The notes: generated by a model from the letters alone, not told the origin. 33,523 nucleotides of DNA from Spirochaetales bacterium (GCA_030540405.1 JAUNWH010000032.1:1-33523); one strand, 5' to 3'. Positions 7,577 to 16,728 are shown, counted from the first letter of the stretch. Numbers and translations: made by a program.

Positions 7577-8821
7577 TTGGCTCGGACGATTGTTGGTCTT
7601 GACATTGGCACTTGCTGGATCAGGACAGTTATTGCAGAAGTAAATGCAAATGACGAAATTGAAATAATAGGAATTTCAAAAAAGCCGTCTCAGGGAGTTA
7701 GAAACGGAATAATCGTCAATATTGATGCAACAAAAAATGTAATAAAAGAAACAATTGAATCTGCCGAAATCAGCGCAGGAACAACAGTTGTTGAAGTTTA
7801 TACTTCGATTGGCGGCTCTCAAGTTACAAGTCTTCCTTCCACTGGCGTTGTCGGTGCGGATCCTAAAGGTGGCAACCGTGAAGTTGAAATCAAAATGGAA
7901 GCAAAGAACCGCGCATTGGATTGTGCCCAGGCTGTTTCAATTCCGCTGAACGAAATTCTTCTTCACATTCTTCCGCAGGAATATCTTGTTGACGGACGCG
8001 AATATGCGAATCCGATTGGAATAAAAGGTGTGCGCCTTGAAGTAAAAACTTTGCTTTTAAAAGTTTCAACTTCAGCCTATGCGAATATAAATGAATGCAT
8101 AATGCGCGCGGAATATCAGCTTAGAAGAATCACGCTGAAAACTTTGGCTGCTGCCTATGCAACTTTGAGAGAAGACGAGCGCGACCTTGGCTCTATTCTG
8201 ATTGATTTGGGCGGCGGTTCTACGGATGTAATTGTTCTGAACAAAGATGCTCCGGTTTTTACAACTTCAATTCCGGCTGGAGGAAACCGAGTTACAAATG
8301 ATATTTCTGAAGTAATGGGCGTTCCTTTTTCTGTAGCTGAAGAATTAAAAATAAAATACGGCACTTGCTGGCTTAACGAAGGCGAAGAAAATGAGGAAGT
8401 TATAATTCCTGGTGTTGGAGGACTTCCTCCTGAACTTACAAGCAAAGCCGCTTTAAGTGAAATTATAACGGCGCGTGTTGAAGAAATTCTTATTTCCGCA
8501 AAAAAGGAAGTTGTCAGACGCTCTGGTCTTACGGAACTTAGGGGAACAATTGTTCTTACTGGCGGCGGCGCTCTTATGCCTGGAATTGAAACTCTTGCGC
8601 AGGAAGTTTGGAAGACTACGGCTGTTAGAATCGGGTGCTGCGCGGATTTTGGCGGAACTGATGATTCTTATAGAAATGCGGATTTTGCAACTGCTGTTGG
8701 ACTGGTTCTTGCGAACAAAAATGATGATTCTTCTGCGGCAGTTTCCCGCAAAGTTTCAAAAAAACAAAAGCCGAATTCAAAGTCCAGCTGGTTTAAAAAC
8801 TTGCTAAAAAAGATAAACTGA
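7577..8821 (+). CDS. ftsA: cell division protein FtsA
   Basis: FtsA is an actin-like ATPase that tethers FtsZ filaments to the membrane and signals to the FtsQLB-FtsWI complex. Actin-fold motifs are clear: VGLDIGT at the N-terminus, ILIDLGGGSTDVIVL in the middle and IVLTGGGALMPGIETLA late. The inserted 1C domain follows EIEIIGISKKPSQGVRNG. The last twelve residues (SSWFKNLLKKIN) form the amphipathic membrane-targeting helix expected for FtsA. I chose the TTG at 7577 (414 residues) because GTGAGG stands six bases before it; a GTG at 7565, directly after the ftsQ stop, has no ribosome site. Either start leaves the protein essentially unchanged. Confidence 0.95.
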   Translation: MARTIVGLDIGTCWIRTVIAEVNANDEIEIIGISKKPSQGVRNGIIVNIDATKNVIKETIESAEISAGTTVVEVYTSIGGSQVTSLPSTGVVGADPKGGNREVEIKMEAKNRALDCAQAVSIPLNEILLHILPQEYLVDGREYANPIGIKGVRLEVKTLLLKVSTSAYANINECIMRAEYQLRRITLKTLAAAYATLREDERDLGSILIDLGGGSTDVIVLNKDAPVFTTSIPAGGNRVTNDISEVMGVPFSVAEELKIKYGTCWLNEGEENEEVIIPGVGGLPPELTSKAALSEIITARVEEILISAKKEVVRRSGLTELRGTIVLTGGGALMPGIETLAQEVWKTTAVRIGCCADFGGTDDSYRNADFATAVGLVLANKNDDSSAAVSRKVSKKQKPNSKSSWFKNLLKKIN

Positions 8822-8841
8822 TAAACAAAATATTTTTGGAT

Positions 8842-8880
8842 GCGCTCTGCTTTTAATGGGGATTAAGAAACAGAATGCGC
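8842..8880 (+). other. hairpin in the ftsA-ftsZ gap
   Basis: GCGC at 8842-8845 pairs with GCGC at 8877-8880, and inside it CTG/CAG and TTTTAAT/ATTAAGA (one G-U) extend the stem with small bulges around a GGGG loop. No T-run follows, so it is not a terminator. It ends five bases before the GGGAGG ribosome site of ftsZ (8886-8891) and could set RNA stability or processing in favour of ftsZ. Confidence 0.45.
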
Positions 8881-8896
8881 GGGTCGGGAGGAAATT

Positions 8897-10384
8897 ATGG
8901 AATTTACAAATGTTGAAGATACGTCTTCTCAAAAAATGAATGCGCCGCTGAATGGTTCTGTTTTGCAGCCAGTTTCAAATGTTGCAAATGACGAGCCGTT
9001 AAATTTTGATGATGAGCTTGGTGATATAAATCCTACTGTTATAAAAATTATTGGCTGTGGCGGCGGCGGTTCCAGTGCGGTTCAGCGCATGATTGAAGAC
9101 GGAGTTTCCGGCGTTCAGTTTATTGTTTTAAATACAGATAAGCAGGCTTTGCATAAATCAACTGCGCAGCTAAGAGTTCCGATTGGGCAGAAAATAACAG
9201 GCGGACTTGGCGCGGGCGGAAATCCTGCTGTTGGCGAAAATGCCGCAAAAGAAGATGCCGAGCGTATTTCAAGAATTATTTCTGGCGCAAACATGGTTAT
9301 AATAACTGCAGGAATGGGCGGAGGAACTGGAACTGGTTCTGCGCCTGTTGTTGCGGAGCTTTCTCACAATGCTGGAATTCTTACGATTGCTGTTGTTACA
9401 ACTCCTTTTGAATTTGAAGGAAAAGTCCGCATGGACAACGCTATGGAAGGACTTGAAAAACTCCGGCAGAATGTAGATAGCCTGATTGTTCTTCCGAATG
9501 ATTTAATTTTTAAAGCCGTTGAAAATGTTGACCACCGCATGACTTTTAGAGAGCAGTTTAAATTTGCGGACGGACTTTTGTGCGCTGGTGTAAAGGGAAT
9601 TACAGAACTCATTACTCAGCCTGGTGACATAAATCTTGATTTTGCCGATGTAAGAAAAATAATGTACGGTTCAGGCGATTCAATTCTTGGAGTTGGAAAA
9701 GGAAAGGGCGAAAACAGAGTCAATGAAGCTGTTGAAGGCGCAATTGCAAATCCACTGCTTGAAAACCGCCAGATTGACGGCGCAAGAAAAATTCTCATTA
9801 ACATAACGAGCAATGGAAATTTGGATTTGGAAGAAGCTCAGGATATTGTGAATTTAATCAGGCATTCAGCAAGCAAAGAAGCGGAAATAATTTTTGGACT
9901 TTCAGAAAATTCCGCAATGGAAGACGACGAAGTTTCCGTTACTGTAATTGCAACCGATTTTAGCGGTAATGAAGACTTTGCAACTTCCGTTCCTTTGGAA
10001 GAAGACGAAAAGGATGATTCTGTTGCTGACTATGGCGAGTTCATCCGTGCCTTGGGCGGAAAAACTGAATCGGACTCAAAGCCAGCAAAGACTTCAGAGC
10101 ATTTTAGTTCTATTGATTTTAAAAATTCTTCAGTTGAAAATTCCGCTTCAAAAGAAAATGATGAAACTTCATTTGCTCCGGCGGAATCTCTTGGCGAGAG
10201 GGAAACTGTCTCTCTTGTTGAAAATCAGCCTGAAGAAAAAAATTCTCCAGATGAAAAAAGACCGTTTTCCGGGCACAAGCTTCCTGCAGGAATAAAAATT
10301 GATCCGAACGACATAAATCAGCCGGCAATTTATAGAAAACGCCTGAACGGACTTTCGCGCTCCATAGATTTGACGCAGCTTTGA
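8897..10384 (+). CDS. ftsZ: cell division GTPase FtsZ
   Basis: FtsZ is the tubulin-like GTPase that forms the division ring. The GTP-binding signature GMGGGTGTGSAP (139-150), the preceding IIGCGGGGSSAVQRM and the T7 catalytic loop GDINLDFADVRKIM are all present. At 495 residues it is longer than average: the GTPase domain is preceded by about 45 residues instead of about 10, and followed by an acidic, Ser/Lys-rich linker of roughly 110 residues. The C-terminus carries a conserved-tail-like DPNDINQPAIYRKRLNGL, the segment that in other bacteria binds FtsA. A strong GGGAGG lies five bases before the ATG, suggesting high translation. It is the last core division gene of the operon. Confidence 0.98.
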   Translation: MEFTNVEDTSSQKMNAPLNGSVLQPVSNVANDEPLNFDDELGDINPTVIKIIGCGGGGSSAVQRMIEDGVSGVQFIVLNTDKQALHKSTAQLRVPIGQKITGGLGAGGNPAVGENAAKEDAERISRIISGANMVIITAGMGGGTGTGSAPVVAELSHNAGILTIAVVTTPFEFEGKVRMDNAMEGLEKLRQNVDSLIVLPNDLIFKAVENVDHRMTFREQFKFADGLLCAGVKGITELITQPGDINLDFADVRKIMYGSGDSILGVGKGKGENRVNEAVEGAIANPLLENRQIDGARKILINITSNGNLDLEEAQDIVNLIRHSASKEAEIIFGLSENSAMEDDEVSVTVIATDFSGNEDFATSVPLEEDEKDDSVADYGEFIRALGGKTESDSKPAKTSEHFSSIDFKNSSVENSASKENDETSFAPAESLGERETVSLVENQPEEKNSPDEKRPFSGHKLPAGIKIDPNDINQPAIYRKRLNGLSRSIDLTQL

Positions 10385-10387
10385 TTT

Positions 10388-11281
10388 ATGGAAAGAAAAT
10401 CTCTGCTTCAGGAATTTTACAGTGATCTTCTTTTTGTGGAAAATCACGGAAAACTGACGGCGGAAACTTATTTGATTTGCGTTCAGGAATTTCTTGATTA
10501 TCTGGAAAAAAATGAAACGCCGCTTGAAAAAGTTTCAGTTCAGACTTTGCTTTATTATGCGGCTTTTAGAAAAACTTCCGGAAGAAAAGAAATTACTCTT
10601 GCAAAAGATTTGTCTGCGCTTAGAATTTTTGGTTCGTTTTTAGTCCGAAAAAAAATTTGGATTGAAAATTTTGCGCATGAAATTGGCAAGCCAAAAGTTT
10701 CAAGAGCTTTGCCAAAAGTTTTGGAAGTTGAGCAAGTTGACAGCCTTTTGGCTTCAATCGATGTGAAAAAGCCGCTTGGAATAAGAGACCGTGCATTGTA
10801 TGAAGTTATTTACAGCTGCGGACTTCGGATAAGCGAGGCTTGTTCACTTTTGATTTCGAATGTTCATTTTGACGAAAGTCTGATTCTTGTGCGCGGAAAA
10901 GGCAGCAAGGAGCGGCTTGTTCCGTTTGGAGAGGATGCGGCGTTTTGGCTTAAAAAATGGATTTTTGAAATTCGTCCCGGATTTGTGGGAAGTAGAATTA
11001 TTCCCGAAGTTTTTGTAAATTCTAAAGGGAATCCTATTTCAAGAAAAGGAATTTGGAAAAATTTCAAATTGATGGGAAAAAAAACTGGAATTGAAGCGAA
11101 AGTTCACACTTTGCGCCATTCCTTTGCAACTCATTTGCTTTCGGGCGGGGCGGATTTAAGATCTGTGCAGGAGCTTCTGGGACATTCGGATTTGTCCACA
11201 ACGCAGATTTATACGCACATAGACGATTCAAGGCTTGAAGAAAGCCACAGGGATTTTTTCCCCGGACATAAAACTGAATAA
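10388..11281 (+). CDS. xerD: tyrosine recombinase, XerD-like
   Basis: This 297-residue site-specific tyrosine recombinase has the complete catalytic set: Arg147 (SCGLRISE), Lys171 (VRGKGSKERL), His240 and Arg243 (HTLRHSFATHLL), His266 (ELLGHSDLSTTQ) and nucleophile Tyr275 (IYTH). The N-terminal SAM-like core-binding domain spans about residues 1-100. Xer proteins resolve chromosome dimers at dif near the septum with FtsK. A second Xer gene lies at 15227-16150. The C-terminal THIDDSRLEESHRDFFP is more like XerD endings, so I suggest XerD, but the C/D assignment is uncertain. It starts three bases after the ftsZ stop without a clear ribosome site and is probably translated by coupling. Confidence 0.88.
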   Translation: MERKSLLQEFYSDLLFVENHGKLTAETYLICVQEFLDYLEKNETPLEKVSVQTLLYYAAFRKTSGRKEITLAKDLSALRIFGSFLVRKKIWIENFAHEIGKPKVSRALPKVLEVEQVDSLLASIDVKKPLGIRDRALYEVIYSCGLRISEACSLLISNVHFDESLILVRGKGSKERLVPFGEDAAFWLKKWIFEIRPGFVGSRIIPEVFVNSKGNPISRKGIWKNFKLMGKKTGIEAKVHTLRHSFATHLLSGGADLRSVQELLGHSDLSTTQIYTHIDDSRLEESHRDFFPGHKTE

Positions 11282-11298
11282 AACAACGGAGGATTTGT

Positions 11299-12033
11299 AT
11301 GAAAAAAATTATCAAAATTTCGTTTGCGCTTTTGATTTCTTTTGCGGCGATTTCCTGTTCTCCTTCTTATAATTCTGTAAAGCGGATGCAGCGAATTGAA
11401 GAAGGCGTTTCAAATCCTACGACAAAAGAAGAACTTGAAGAAGCTATAAAAAAATATGATGCCCGCGCAATGGACTTGGCTCTTACAGAAGGCCAGATTG
11501 GAATTTGGTATAAAATTCTTGGAACTCGTTATATTGACCAGCAGATGTACGGAAAAGCGTTGGAGTGTTTCCAAAAGGCTTTGTCTTATTATCCAGACAA
11601 TGCGAATCTTTATTATTATGTAGGAAGCTGTGCAGGCCACATGGCTAATGCCAGCCTTGATTTTGACGCGAAAGGAACTTCGTCAGATGAAGCGATAAAA
11701 AAAATGAATTATCTTCGTCTTGCTGAAAGTTCATATCTTCAGGCACTGAAAATCGACCCGAATTATTACCGTGTTTTGTACGGGCTTGGAATTCTTTATG
11801 TTTTTGAATTCGGGCAGGGCGACAAGGCGATTCCTTATCTTGAAAAATTTCTTTCTGTTCAAACAAGAGATACAAATGCGATGTTTGCTCTTGCAGGCGC
11901 GTATTATTTAACGTATCAGTTTGACAAAGCTATTGAACTTTACGATAAAATCATTGAGCTAAAACCCAATGCAGAAAAAGTTCAGGCTGCGCAGGAAAAC
12001 AAAAAGAAGTGCCTTGAGCTTCAGTATAAATAA
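11299..12033 (+). CDS. TPR-repeat lipoprotein
   Basis: A 244-residue lipoprotein: residues 1-19 form a signal peptide ending in the lipobox AAISC with Cys20 as the lipid-modified residue. The mature part contains tetratricopeptide repeats, best seen at QQMYGKALECFQKALSYYPDNANLYYYVG, then SSYLQALKIDPNYYRVLYGLGILYV, GDKAIPYLEKFLS and FDKAIELYDKIIELKPNAEKVQ. Such repeats bind other proteins, so it may act as a periplasmic-side scaffold. It follows the Xer gene by 17 bases and has GGAGG seven bases before the ATG. Its position at the end of a division operon hints at a division or envelope role, but the sequence gives no specific function. Confidence 0.88.
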   Translation: MKKIIKISFALLISFAAISCSPSYNSVKRMQRIEEGVSNPTTKEELEEAIKKYDARAMDLALTEGQIGIWYKILGTRYIDQQMYGKALECFQKALSYYPDNANLYYYVGSCAGHMANASLDFDAKGTSSDEAIKKMNYLRLAESSYLQALKIDPNYYRVLYGLGILYVFEFGQGDKAIPYLEKFLSVQTRDTNAMFALAGAYYLTYQFDKAIELYDKIIELKPNAEKVQAAQENKKKCLELQYK

Positions 12034-12036
12034 AAT

Positions 12037-12065
12037 TTGCATTTTATAACAAATTTTTATATCTT
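12037..12065 (+). promoter_or_regulatory. candidate promoter of dprA
   Basis: TTGCAT (12037-12042) and TATCTT (12060-12065) are 17 bp apart. The -10 box ends six bases before the dprA GTG, so transcription would start at or next to the start codon. Confidence 0.35.
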
Positions 12066-12071
12066 TTTCTT

Positions 12072-13028
12072 GTGAATATTTTAGACATTGCAATTTCATC
12101 AATAACATTCCTTTCTGCCAAAGAAAAAATTCTTTTAAAGAAAAATATTGACAGCATGGATAATCTTGCGTTACTGTCTATAGAAGAGCTTTCTACTATT
12201 ATAGGCAGAAGTTTGGGAAGGGCAATTTGGAATGGAAAAGCGTGCAGGGCTTTAGCTGAAAAAAGTTTTAGCCTTGCAGAATCAAAAGGAATAAATTCTG
12301 TTTTTTATTATGAAGCGGAATTTCCTGCCATGCTTAGAACTATTCCAGATCCGCCTTACGCATTTTTTTACCGCGGAACTTTAGAAGCCTTGAAAAAGCC
12401 ATGTGTTTCTGTTGTGGGGACACGACGCATTTGCGAAAAAACTGCGCATGCGGCTTTTGCCTTTGCAAAGGAAGCTGCTTTTTGTGGGCAGACTGTTGTT
12501 TCTGGGCTTGCAAATGGAATTGACAGTTTTGCTCATAAAGGCGCTCTTGCCTCTGGAATTTTGCAGTCAACTGCGGCAATTCTTCCGTGCGGAATAGATA
12601 CTGTTGTTCCGTATGGAAATAGAAGCCTTGCCCAGCAGATTGTAAAAAGCGGCGGATTTATTGCAAGTGAGTATGTTCCCGGCATTCCTGCTGAGCCTTG
12701 GAGATTTGTTCAGCGGAACAGGCTTGTGGCGGCATTGTCTTCATGCACTGTAGTTGTTCATGCTCCTGCTGGAAGCGGTGCTCTTATCACTGCTGATTTT
12801 GCCCTTGACTACAACCGCGATGTTGTTTTTCATTCGGCTGGATTCTGCAATGAGGCTGAAAAAAATGGATGCGGCGGAAAGAAAAATGTCCGTACTTCTG
12901 AAAAATTTATTGAGGAAGGAGCTCCAGTTATAGAAAACTATGCGGATTTTGTCGCGGTCAGAAAAAATGCTCCGGGATTTAAAGTCTGTAAAAATAAAGG
13001 ACAGCTTGAATTTTTTGATTCATGCTGA
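12072..13028 (+). CDS. dprA: DNA-processing protein DprA (Smf)
   Basis: DprA binds incoming single-stranded DNA during transformation and loads RecA; many non-competent bacteria keep it with an unclear role. The Rossmann-like domain shows VSVVGTRR (112-119), VVSGLANGIDSFAHKGAL (142-159), AAILPCGIDTVVPYGNRSL (168-186) and FVQRNRLVAALS (212-223), all family hallmarks. Residues 1-90 form a helical N-terminal region of SAM/helix-hairpin-helix type. At 318 residues it lacks the C-terminal winged-helix domain found in some DprA proteins. The GTG start has no ribosome site in the preceding 20 bases. It begins the dprA-topA-xerC-hslV-hslU block, the same order as in Bacillus. Confidence 0.93.
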   Translation: MNILDIAISSITFLSAKEKILLKKNIDSMDNLALLSIEELSTIIGRSLGRAIWNGKACRALAEKSFSLAESKGINSVFYYEAEFPAMLRTIPDPPYAFFYRGTLEALKKPCVSVVGTRRICEKTAHAAFAFAKEAAFCGQTVVSGLANGIDSFAHKGALASGILQSTAAILPCGIDTVVPYGNRSLAQQIVKSGGFIASEYVPGIPAEPWRFVQRNRLVAALSSCTVVVHAPAGSGALITADFALDYNRDVVFHSAGFCNEAEKNGCGGKKNVRTSEKFIEEGAPVIENYADFVAVRKNAPGFKVCKNKGQLEFFDSC

Positions 13029-13038
13029 CAGGTGGATT

Positions 13039-15234
13039 ATGGCTGAAAAAACTGCTAAAAAAACATCGAAAAAAGAGACAAAAAAGAACACTCTGATTAT
13101 TGTTGAGTCTCCTGCGAAAGCGAAGACAATCGAGCATTATCTTGGAACTGGCTACACGGTAAAGGCTTCTATGGGACATCTTATTGATTTGCCTAAAAGC
13201 CGCATCGCAATCGATGTAAACAATAATTTTCAGCCGGAATATATAACTGTCCGCGGGCGCGCAAAGCTTCTAAAGGAACTGCAAAAAGATGCAAAGAATT
13301 CTTCTGGTGTTTTGCTTGCATCGGATAATGACCGCGAAGGTGAAGCGATTGCTTGGCATTTGAATAATGCGCTCAAGGAAAAAACAGATGCTTCTATACA
13401 GCGCATTGTGTTTAACGAAATCACTCCAGTTGCGATAAAGGAATCTGTAAAAAATCCGCGTGAAATAGACGAAGCAAAAGTAAATGCGCAAAAAGCCCGC
13501 CGTGTTCTTGACAGGCTTGTTGGCTACAATTTGAGCCCGCTTCTTTGGAAAAAAGTAAAAAATGGACTTAGCGCCGGCCGTGTTCAGTCTGTTGCGTTGC
13601 GCCTTATTTGCGAACGTGAAAAAGAAGTTGAAGATTTTATTCCTGAAGAATATTGGTCTCTTGATGCGGATTTTGCAAAAGGAAAAAATAAATTTACGGC
13701 TCAGCTTATCCAATACAAAGGAACAAAGCCTGAACTGAAAAATGAAAACGCAGTTAATGACATTATAAAGGAAATTCAAAACAGCGAATGCAAAGTTTTA
13801 GATATAAAGGAAACTGAAAAAACAGTTCGTCCTAAGCCGCCTTTTACAACTTCAAAGCTTCAGCAGGCAGCTGCAAACAGGCTCAGCTTTACTTCAAGAA
13901 AAACAATGCAGATTGCCCAGCGTCTTTATGAAGGTGTGCAGATTGGAAGTACTCGCGTTGGACTTATTACCTATATGCGTACAGATTCTGTCCGCATAAG
14001 CCAGACTGCTATAAACGATGTAAGAGAGTGGATTGGAAAAAATTTCCCCGAAGATCTTCCTGCTGAAAAAATTGAATATGCAGTTGGAAAAAGCGCGCAG
14101 GATGCTCATGAAGCAATTCGTCCAACTTATGTAAAGTATACTCCAGACAGTGTAAAGGAATATTTGACTCGTGAAGAACTTCGTTTGTACTCAATTATTT
14201 GGGAACGTTTTGTTTCGAGCCAGATGAACAATGCAAAGTCAAAAACAACCAGCGTTGACATTCAGGCTGGAGACGCTTTGTTCCGTGTGAGTGCAAGCAA
14301 GCTAAGCCACAAAGGTTTTTATAATGTTATAAAGACTCTTTCTTCAAAAGAGGATGTGACGGGAAGTCTTCCTTCACTTAAGATTGGTGAAATTCTTTCA
14401 AGCGGAAAATTTTATCCTGAGCAGCATTTTACTCAAGGACCGGCCCGTTACACTGACGCTTCAATGGTAAAAACTTTGGAGGAAAAAGGAATCGGCCGCC
14501 CGTCAACTTATGCGCCTATAATTTCAGTTTTGCTTGACCGCTACTATGTAACTCGGAATAACAAGCAGCTTGTTCCAACGATGCTTGGAAAAATTATCTG
14601 CAAGATTCTTGTTGAATCATTTCCTGATGTTATAAATGAGCAGTTTACTTCGGAAGTTGAAAATGATCTTGACAAAGTGGAGCAGAATGAGCTTGTCTGG
14701 AACAATATGATTGCAGATTTCTTTGGACCGTTTAAAAATCGTGTCGAAGAAGTCATGGAAAATCAGGAAAGTTTAAAAGGAACTCTTGATGAGCCTACTG
14801 ATGAAATTTGCGAGAAGTGCGGAAAGCCAATGGTAAAAAAACTTGGACGCTTCGGTTACTTTCTTGCTTGCTCTGGATTTCCTGAGTGCCATAATACAAA
14901 AAGTGTTCCGCTTGCAAAATGTCCGCGTAAAGGCTGTGATGGGCATATTGTCGCAAGAAAAACAAAAGGCCGCGGAAAAGAATTCTACGGATGCACAAAT
15001 TATCCTGAATGCACATTTATTTCGCATTTTAAGCCAATTGACGTTTATTGCCCTAAGTGCGGCTGGTTCCTTGTTGAAAAATACGACAAGAAAAACGGCT
15101 CGTATAAAAGTTGCATAAATCCTGACTGCGACTATCTCCATTCTGCGGATGAGGCTGTTGCAGCAGAAGCGGCTGGAGAATTTGCAAAGGCAAACAAGGC
15201 TGATAAAGAGTCAAAAGAATCCCAAAATGCCTGA
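13039..15234 (+). CDS. topA: DNA topoisomerase I
   Basis: TopA relaxes negative supercoils by cutting one strand through a 5'-phosphotyrosine. From ATG 13039, preceded by AGGTGG, it has 731 residues. The Toprim domain begins NTLIIVESPAKAKTIE (Glu23) and contains the Asp-Asn-Asp-Arg-Glu metal site at 96-100. The nucleophile is Tyr312 in GLITYMRTDSVRIS. Near the C-terminus lie three four-cysteine zinc fingers (starting CEKCGKPM, CPRKGCDG and CPKCGWFL), as in E. coli TopA. The frame is open upstream to 12940 within dprA, but that extension is rejected. The last eight bases overlap xerC. Confidence 0.97.
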   Translation: MAEKTAKKTSKKETKKNTLIIVESPAKAKTIEHYLGTGYTVKASMGHLIDLPKSRIAIDVNNNFQPEYITVRGRAKLLKELQKDAKNSSGVLLASDNDREGEAIAWHLNNALKEKTDASIQRIVFNEITPVAIKESVKNPREIDEAKVNAQKARRVLDRLVGYNLSPLLWKKVKNGLSAGRVQSVALRLICEREKEVEDFIPEEYWSLDADFAKGKNKFTAQLIQYKGTKPELKNENAVNDIIKEIQNSECKVLDIKETEKTVRPKPPFTTSKLQQAAANRLSFTSRKTMQIAQRLYEGVQIGSTRVGLITYMRTDSVRISQTAINDVREWIGKNFPEDLPAEKIEYAVGKSAQDAHEAIRPTYVKYTPDSVKEYLTREELRLYSIIWERFVSSQMNNAKSKTTSVDIQAGDALFRVSASKLSHKGFYNVIKTLSSKEDVTGSLPSLKIGEILSSGKFYPEQHFTQGPARYTDASMVKTLEEKGIGRPSTYAPIISVLLDRYYVTRNNKQLVPTMLGKIICKILVESFPDVINEQFTSEVENDLDKVEQNELVWNNMIADFFGPFKNRVEEVMENQESLKGTLDEPTDEICEKCGKPMVKKLGRFGYFLACSGFPECHNTKSVPLAKCPRKGCDGHIVARKTKGRGKEFYGCTNYPECTFISHFKPIDVYCPKCGWFLVEKYDKKNGSYKSCINPDCDYLHSADEAVAAEAAGEFAKANKADKESKESQNA

Positions 15235-16150
15235 AACTCTCTTTGAATGCTCCGAAGAATTTTTGGTTTACCTTGGAAGCGTCCGAGGTTTGTCAGAAAA
15301 TACAGTTTTGTCTTACCGGCAGGATTTGGCTCATTTTTGCGAATTCTTTGGAAACGGCAAATTGCCAGAAGAACTTACGCTGGAAGACTTGAGGCTTTTT
15401 GTTGGAGAATTGAGCCGCAGAAAATATTCAGTGGCTTCTATAAATAGAATTATTTCCGCAGTCAGAGGATTGTTTGCATATTTAAAGAAATTTGGTTATA
15501 TTTCTAAAAACGTTTCTTACGAGCTAAAATGTCTTCGTCAGCCAAAAACACTTCCGCGCTTTATGTCTCAGACTGAAATTGACAATGTTTGCCGTCAGCC
15601 TGAAAAAAAAGAGCTTTTGTGGGCATCAAGGGACAAGGCGATTTTTGAAATGATGTATTCTTCTGGATGCCGTGTGAGCGAGCTTGCTTCGTTGAAGTTT
15701 CAGGATTTTACAAGTGATTTTAGAAGCGCGGTTGTTACTGGAAAAGGAAAAAAAGATCGCCGTGTTTATTTTGAGCAGGACGCAAGAAATGCTCTTATGC
15801 TTTATTTAAAGGAACGGAATGCAAGATTTCCGCAGGCTGAAAAAGGATGCGCTGGCGAAGTAAGCAGAATTTTTTTAAGTCAAAAAGGAACTGCGCTTTC
15901 GGCTCATGGAATTTGGTATATCGTAAGCCGCTACACAGGAATTGAAGGAACTGGCAGCCATGTTTCGCCTCATGCTTTTAGGCACACATTTGCTACGGGA
16001 ATGCTTAATTCCGGCGCGGACATAAGAATTGTTCAGGAGCTTCTTGGGCATTCGAGCATAAGCACAACCCAGCGTTATACTCATGTAACTTTGGAACGTT
16101 TAAAAAAAGTATACAGTCAGGCGTTTCCGCATTCAGGAAAAAAAGACTGA
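15227..16150 (+). CDS. xerC: tyrosine recombinase XerC
   Basis: A 307-residue Xer recombinase with Arg149 ([12 protein letters not shown]), Lys173 ([10 protein letters not shown]), His249 and Arg252 ([11 protein letters not shown]), His275 ([12 protein letters not shown]) and nucleophile Tyr284 (RYTH). The ending [17 protein letters not shown] is XerC-like. The position after topA and before hslVU equals that of codV (xerC) in Bacillus. With its partner it would resolve chromosome dimers at dif. I chose ATG 15227, overlapping the topA stop by eight bases; the frame stays open back to 15149 inside topA, but those extra residues are not part of the family. Only a weak ribosome site is present, so coupling to topA is likely. 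Confidence 0.92.
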   Translation: MPETLFECSEEFLVYLGSVRGLSENTVLSYRQDLAHFCEFFGNGKLPEELTLEDLRLFVGELSRRKYSVASINRIISAVRGLFAYLKKFGYISKNVSYELKCLRQPKTLPRFMSQTEIDNVCRQPEKKELLWASRDKAIFEMMYSSGCRVSELASLKFQDFTSDFRSAVVTGKGKKDRRVYFEQDARNALMLYLKERNARFPQAEKGCAGEVSRIFLSQKGTALSAHGIWYIVSRYTGIEGTGSHVSPHAFRHTFATGMLNSGADIRIVQELLGHSSISTTQRYTHVTLERLKKVYSQAFPHSGKKD

Positions 16151-16184
16151 AACTAAAAACTGCCTGCTAAGGAGAATACAAATT

Positions 16185-16727
16185 ATGGAAAATGAAAATA
16201 AAATCCGCAGCACCACGGTAATCGCTGTAAGGAGAAACGGAAAAGTTGCCATGGCTGGAGACGGTCAAGTTACTATGGGAAACACAGTGATGAAGGGCAA
16301 TGCAAAAAAAGTGCGTCGCATTTACGATGGAAAAGTTCTTACAGGATTTGCCGGAGCAACCGCAGATGCTTTTACTCTTTTTGACAAGTTTGAAGAAAAA
16401 CTAAAGACATTTAACGGAGACCTTACGAGAGCTGCAGTTGAACTTGCAAAACTTTGGCGCACAGAACGCTCAATGAGCAAACTTGAAGCGCTTTTGCTTG
16501 TGGCTGATTCAAATAAAATTCTTTTGATTTCTGGAAGCGGAGATGTCATCGAGCCTGAAAACGATATTCTTGCAATCGGCTCTGGAGGAAATTATGCTTA
16601 TGCGGCGGCAATGGCTTATATGGAATCTTCTCAGCTTTCCGCAAAAGAAATTGCCCAAAAGTCGCTTGCAATCGCAGGACAAATATGCATTTATACTAAC
16701 AGAAATGTTGTAGTTGAGGAGCTTTAA
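16185..16727 (+). CDS. hslV: ATP-dependent protease subunit HslV
   Basis: HslV (ClpQ) is the proteasome-like peptidase ring of the HslUV protease, which degrades misfolded and regulatory proteins in the cytoplasm. The body matches E. coli HslV closely: [43 protein letters not shown] and [16 protein letters not shown] segments. The catalytic threonine pair is at residues 10-11, so nine residues must be removed to expose it, whereas E. coli removes only the initiator Met. AAGGAG lies ten bases before the ATG. hslU follows after a single base, with GAGGAG of the hslV end serving as its ribosome site. Confidence 0.97.
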   Translation: MENENKIRSTTVIAVRRNGKVAMAGDGQVTMGNTVMKGNAKKVRRIYDGKVLTGFAGATADAFTLFDKFEEKLKTFNGDLTRAAVELAKLWRTERSMSKLEALLLVADSNKILLISGSGDVIEPENDILAIGSGGNYAYAAAMAYMESSQLSAKEIAQKSLAIAGQICIYTNRNVVVEEL

Positions 16728-16728
16728 T

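Noticed and set aside
12940..13038. Longer topA reading frame starting within dprA
   Set aside because: The extra 33 residues overlap dprA and have no family match; AGGTGG before ATG 13039 supports the shorter form.
13270..13779. 169-residue minus-strand open frame inside topA
   Set aside because: It is antisense to conserved topA codons, is Phe/Arg/Asn-rich from reading AT-rich codons backwards, and has no ribosome site.
10388..16150. Mobile element or integron suggested by two tyrosine recombinases
   Set aside because: Both look like housekeeping Xer proteins within conserved division and topA-hslVU contexts; no att sites, cargo genes or composition change are visible.
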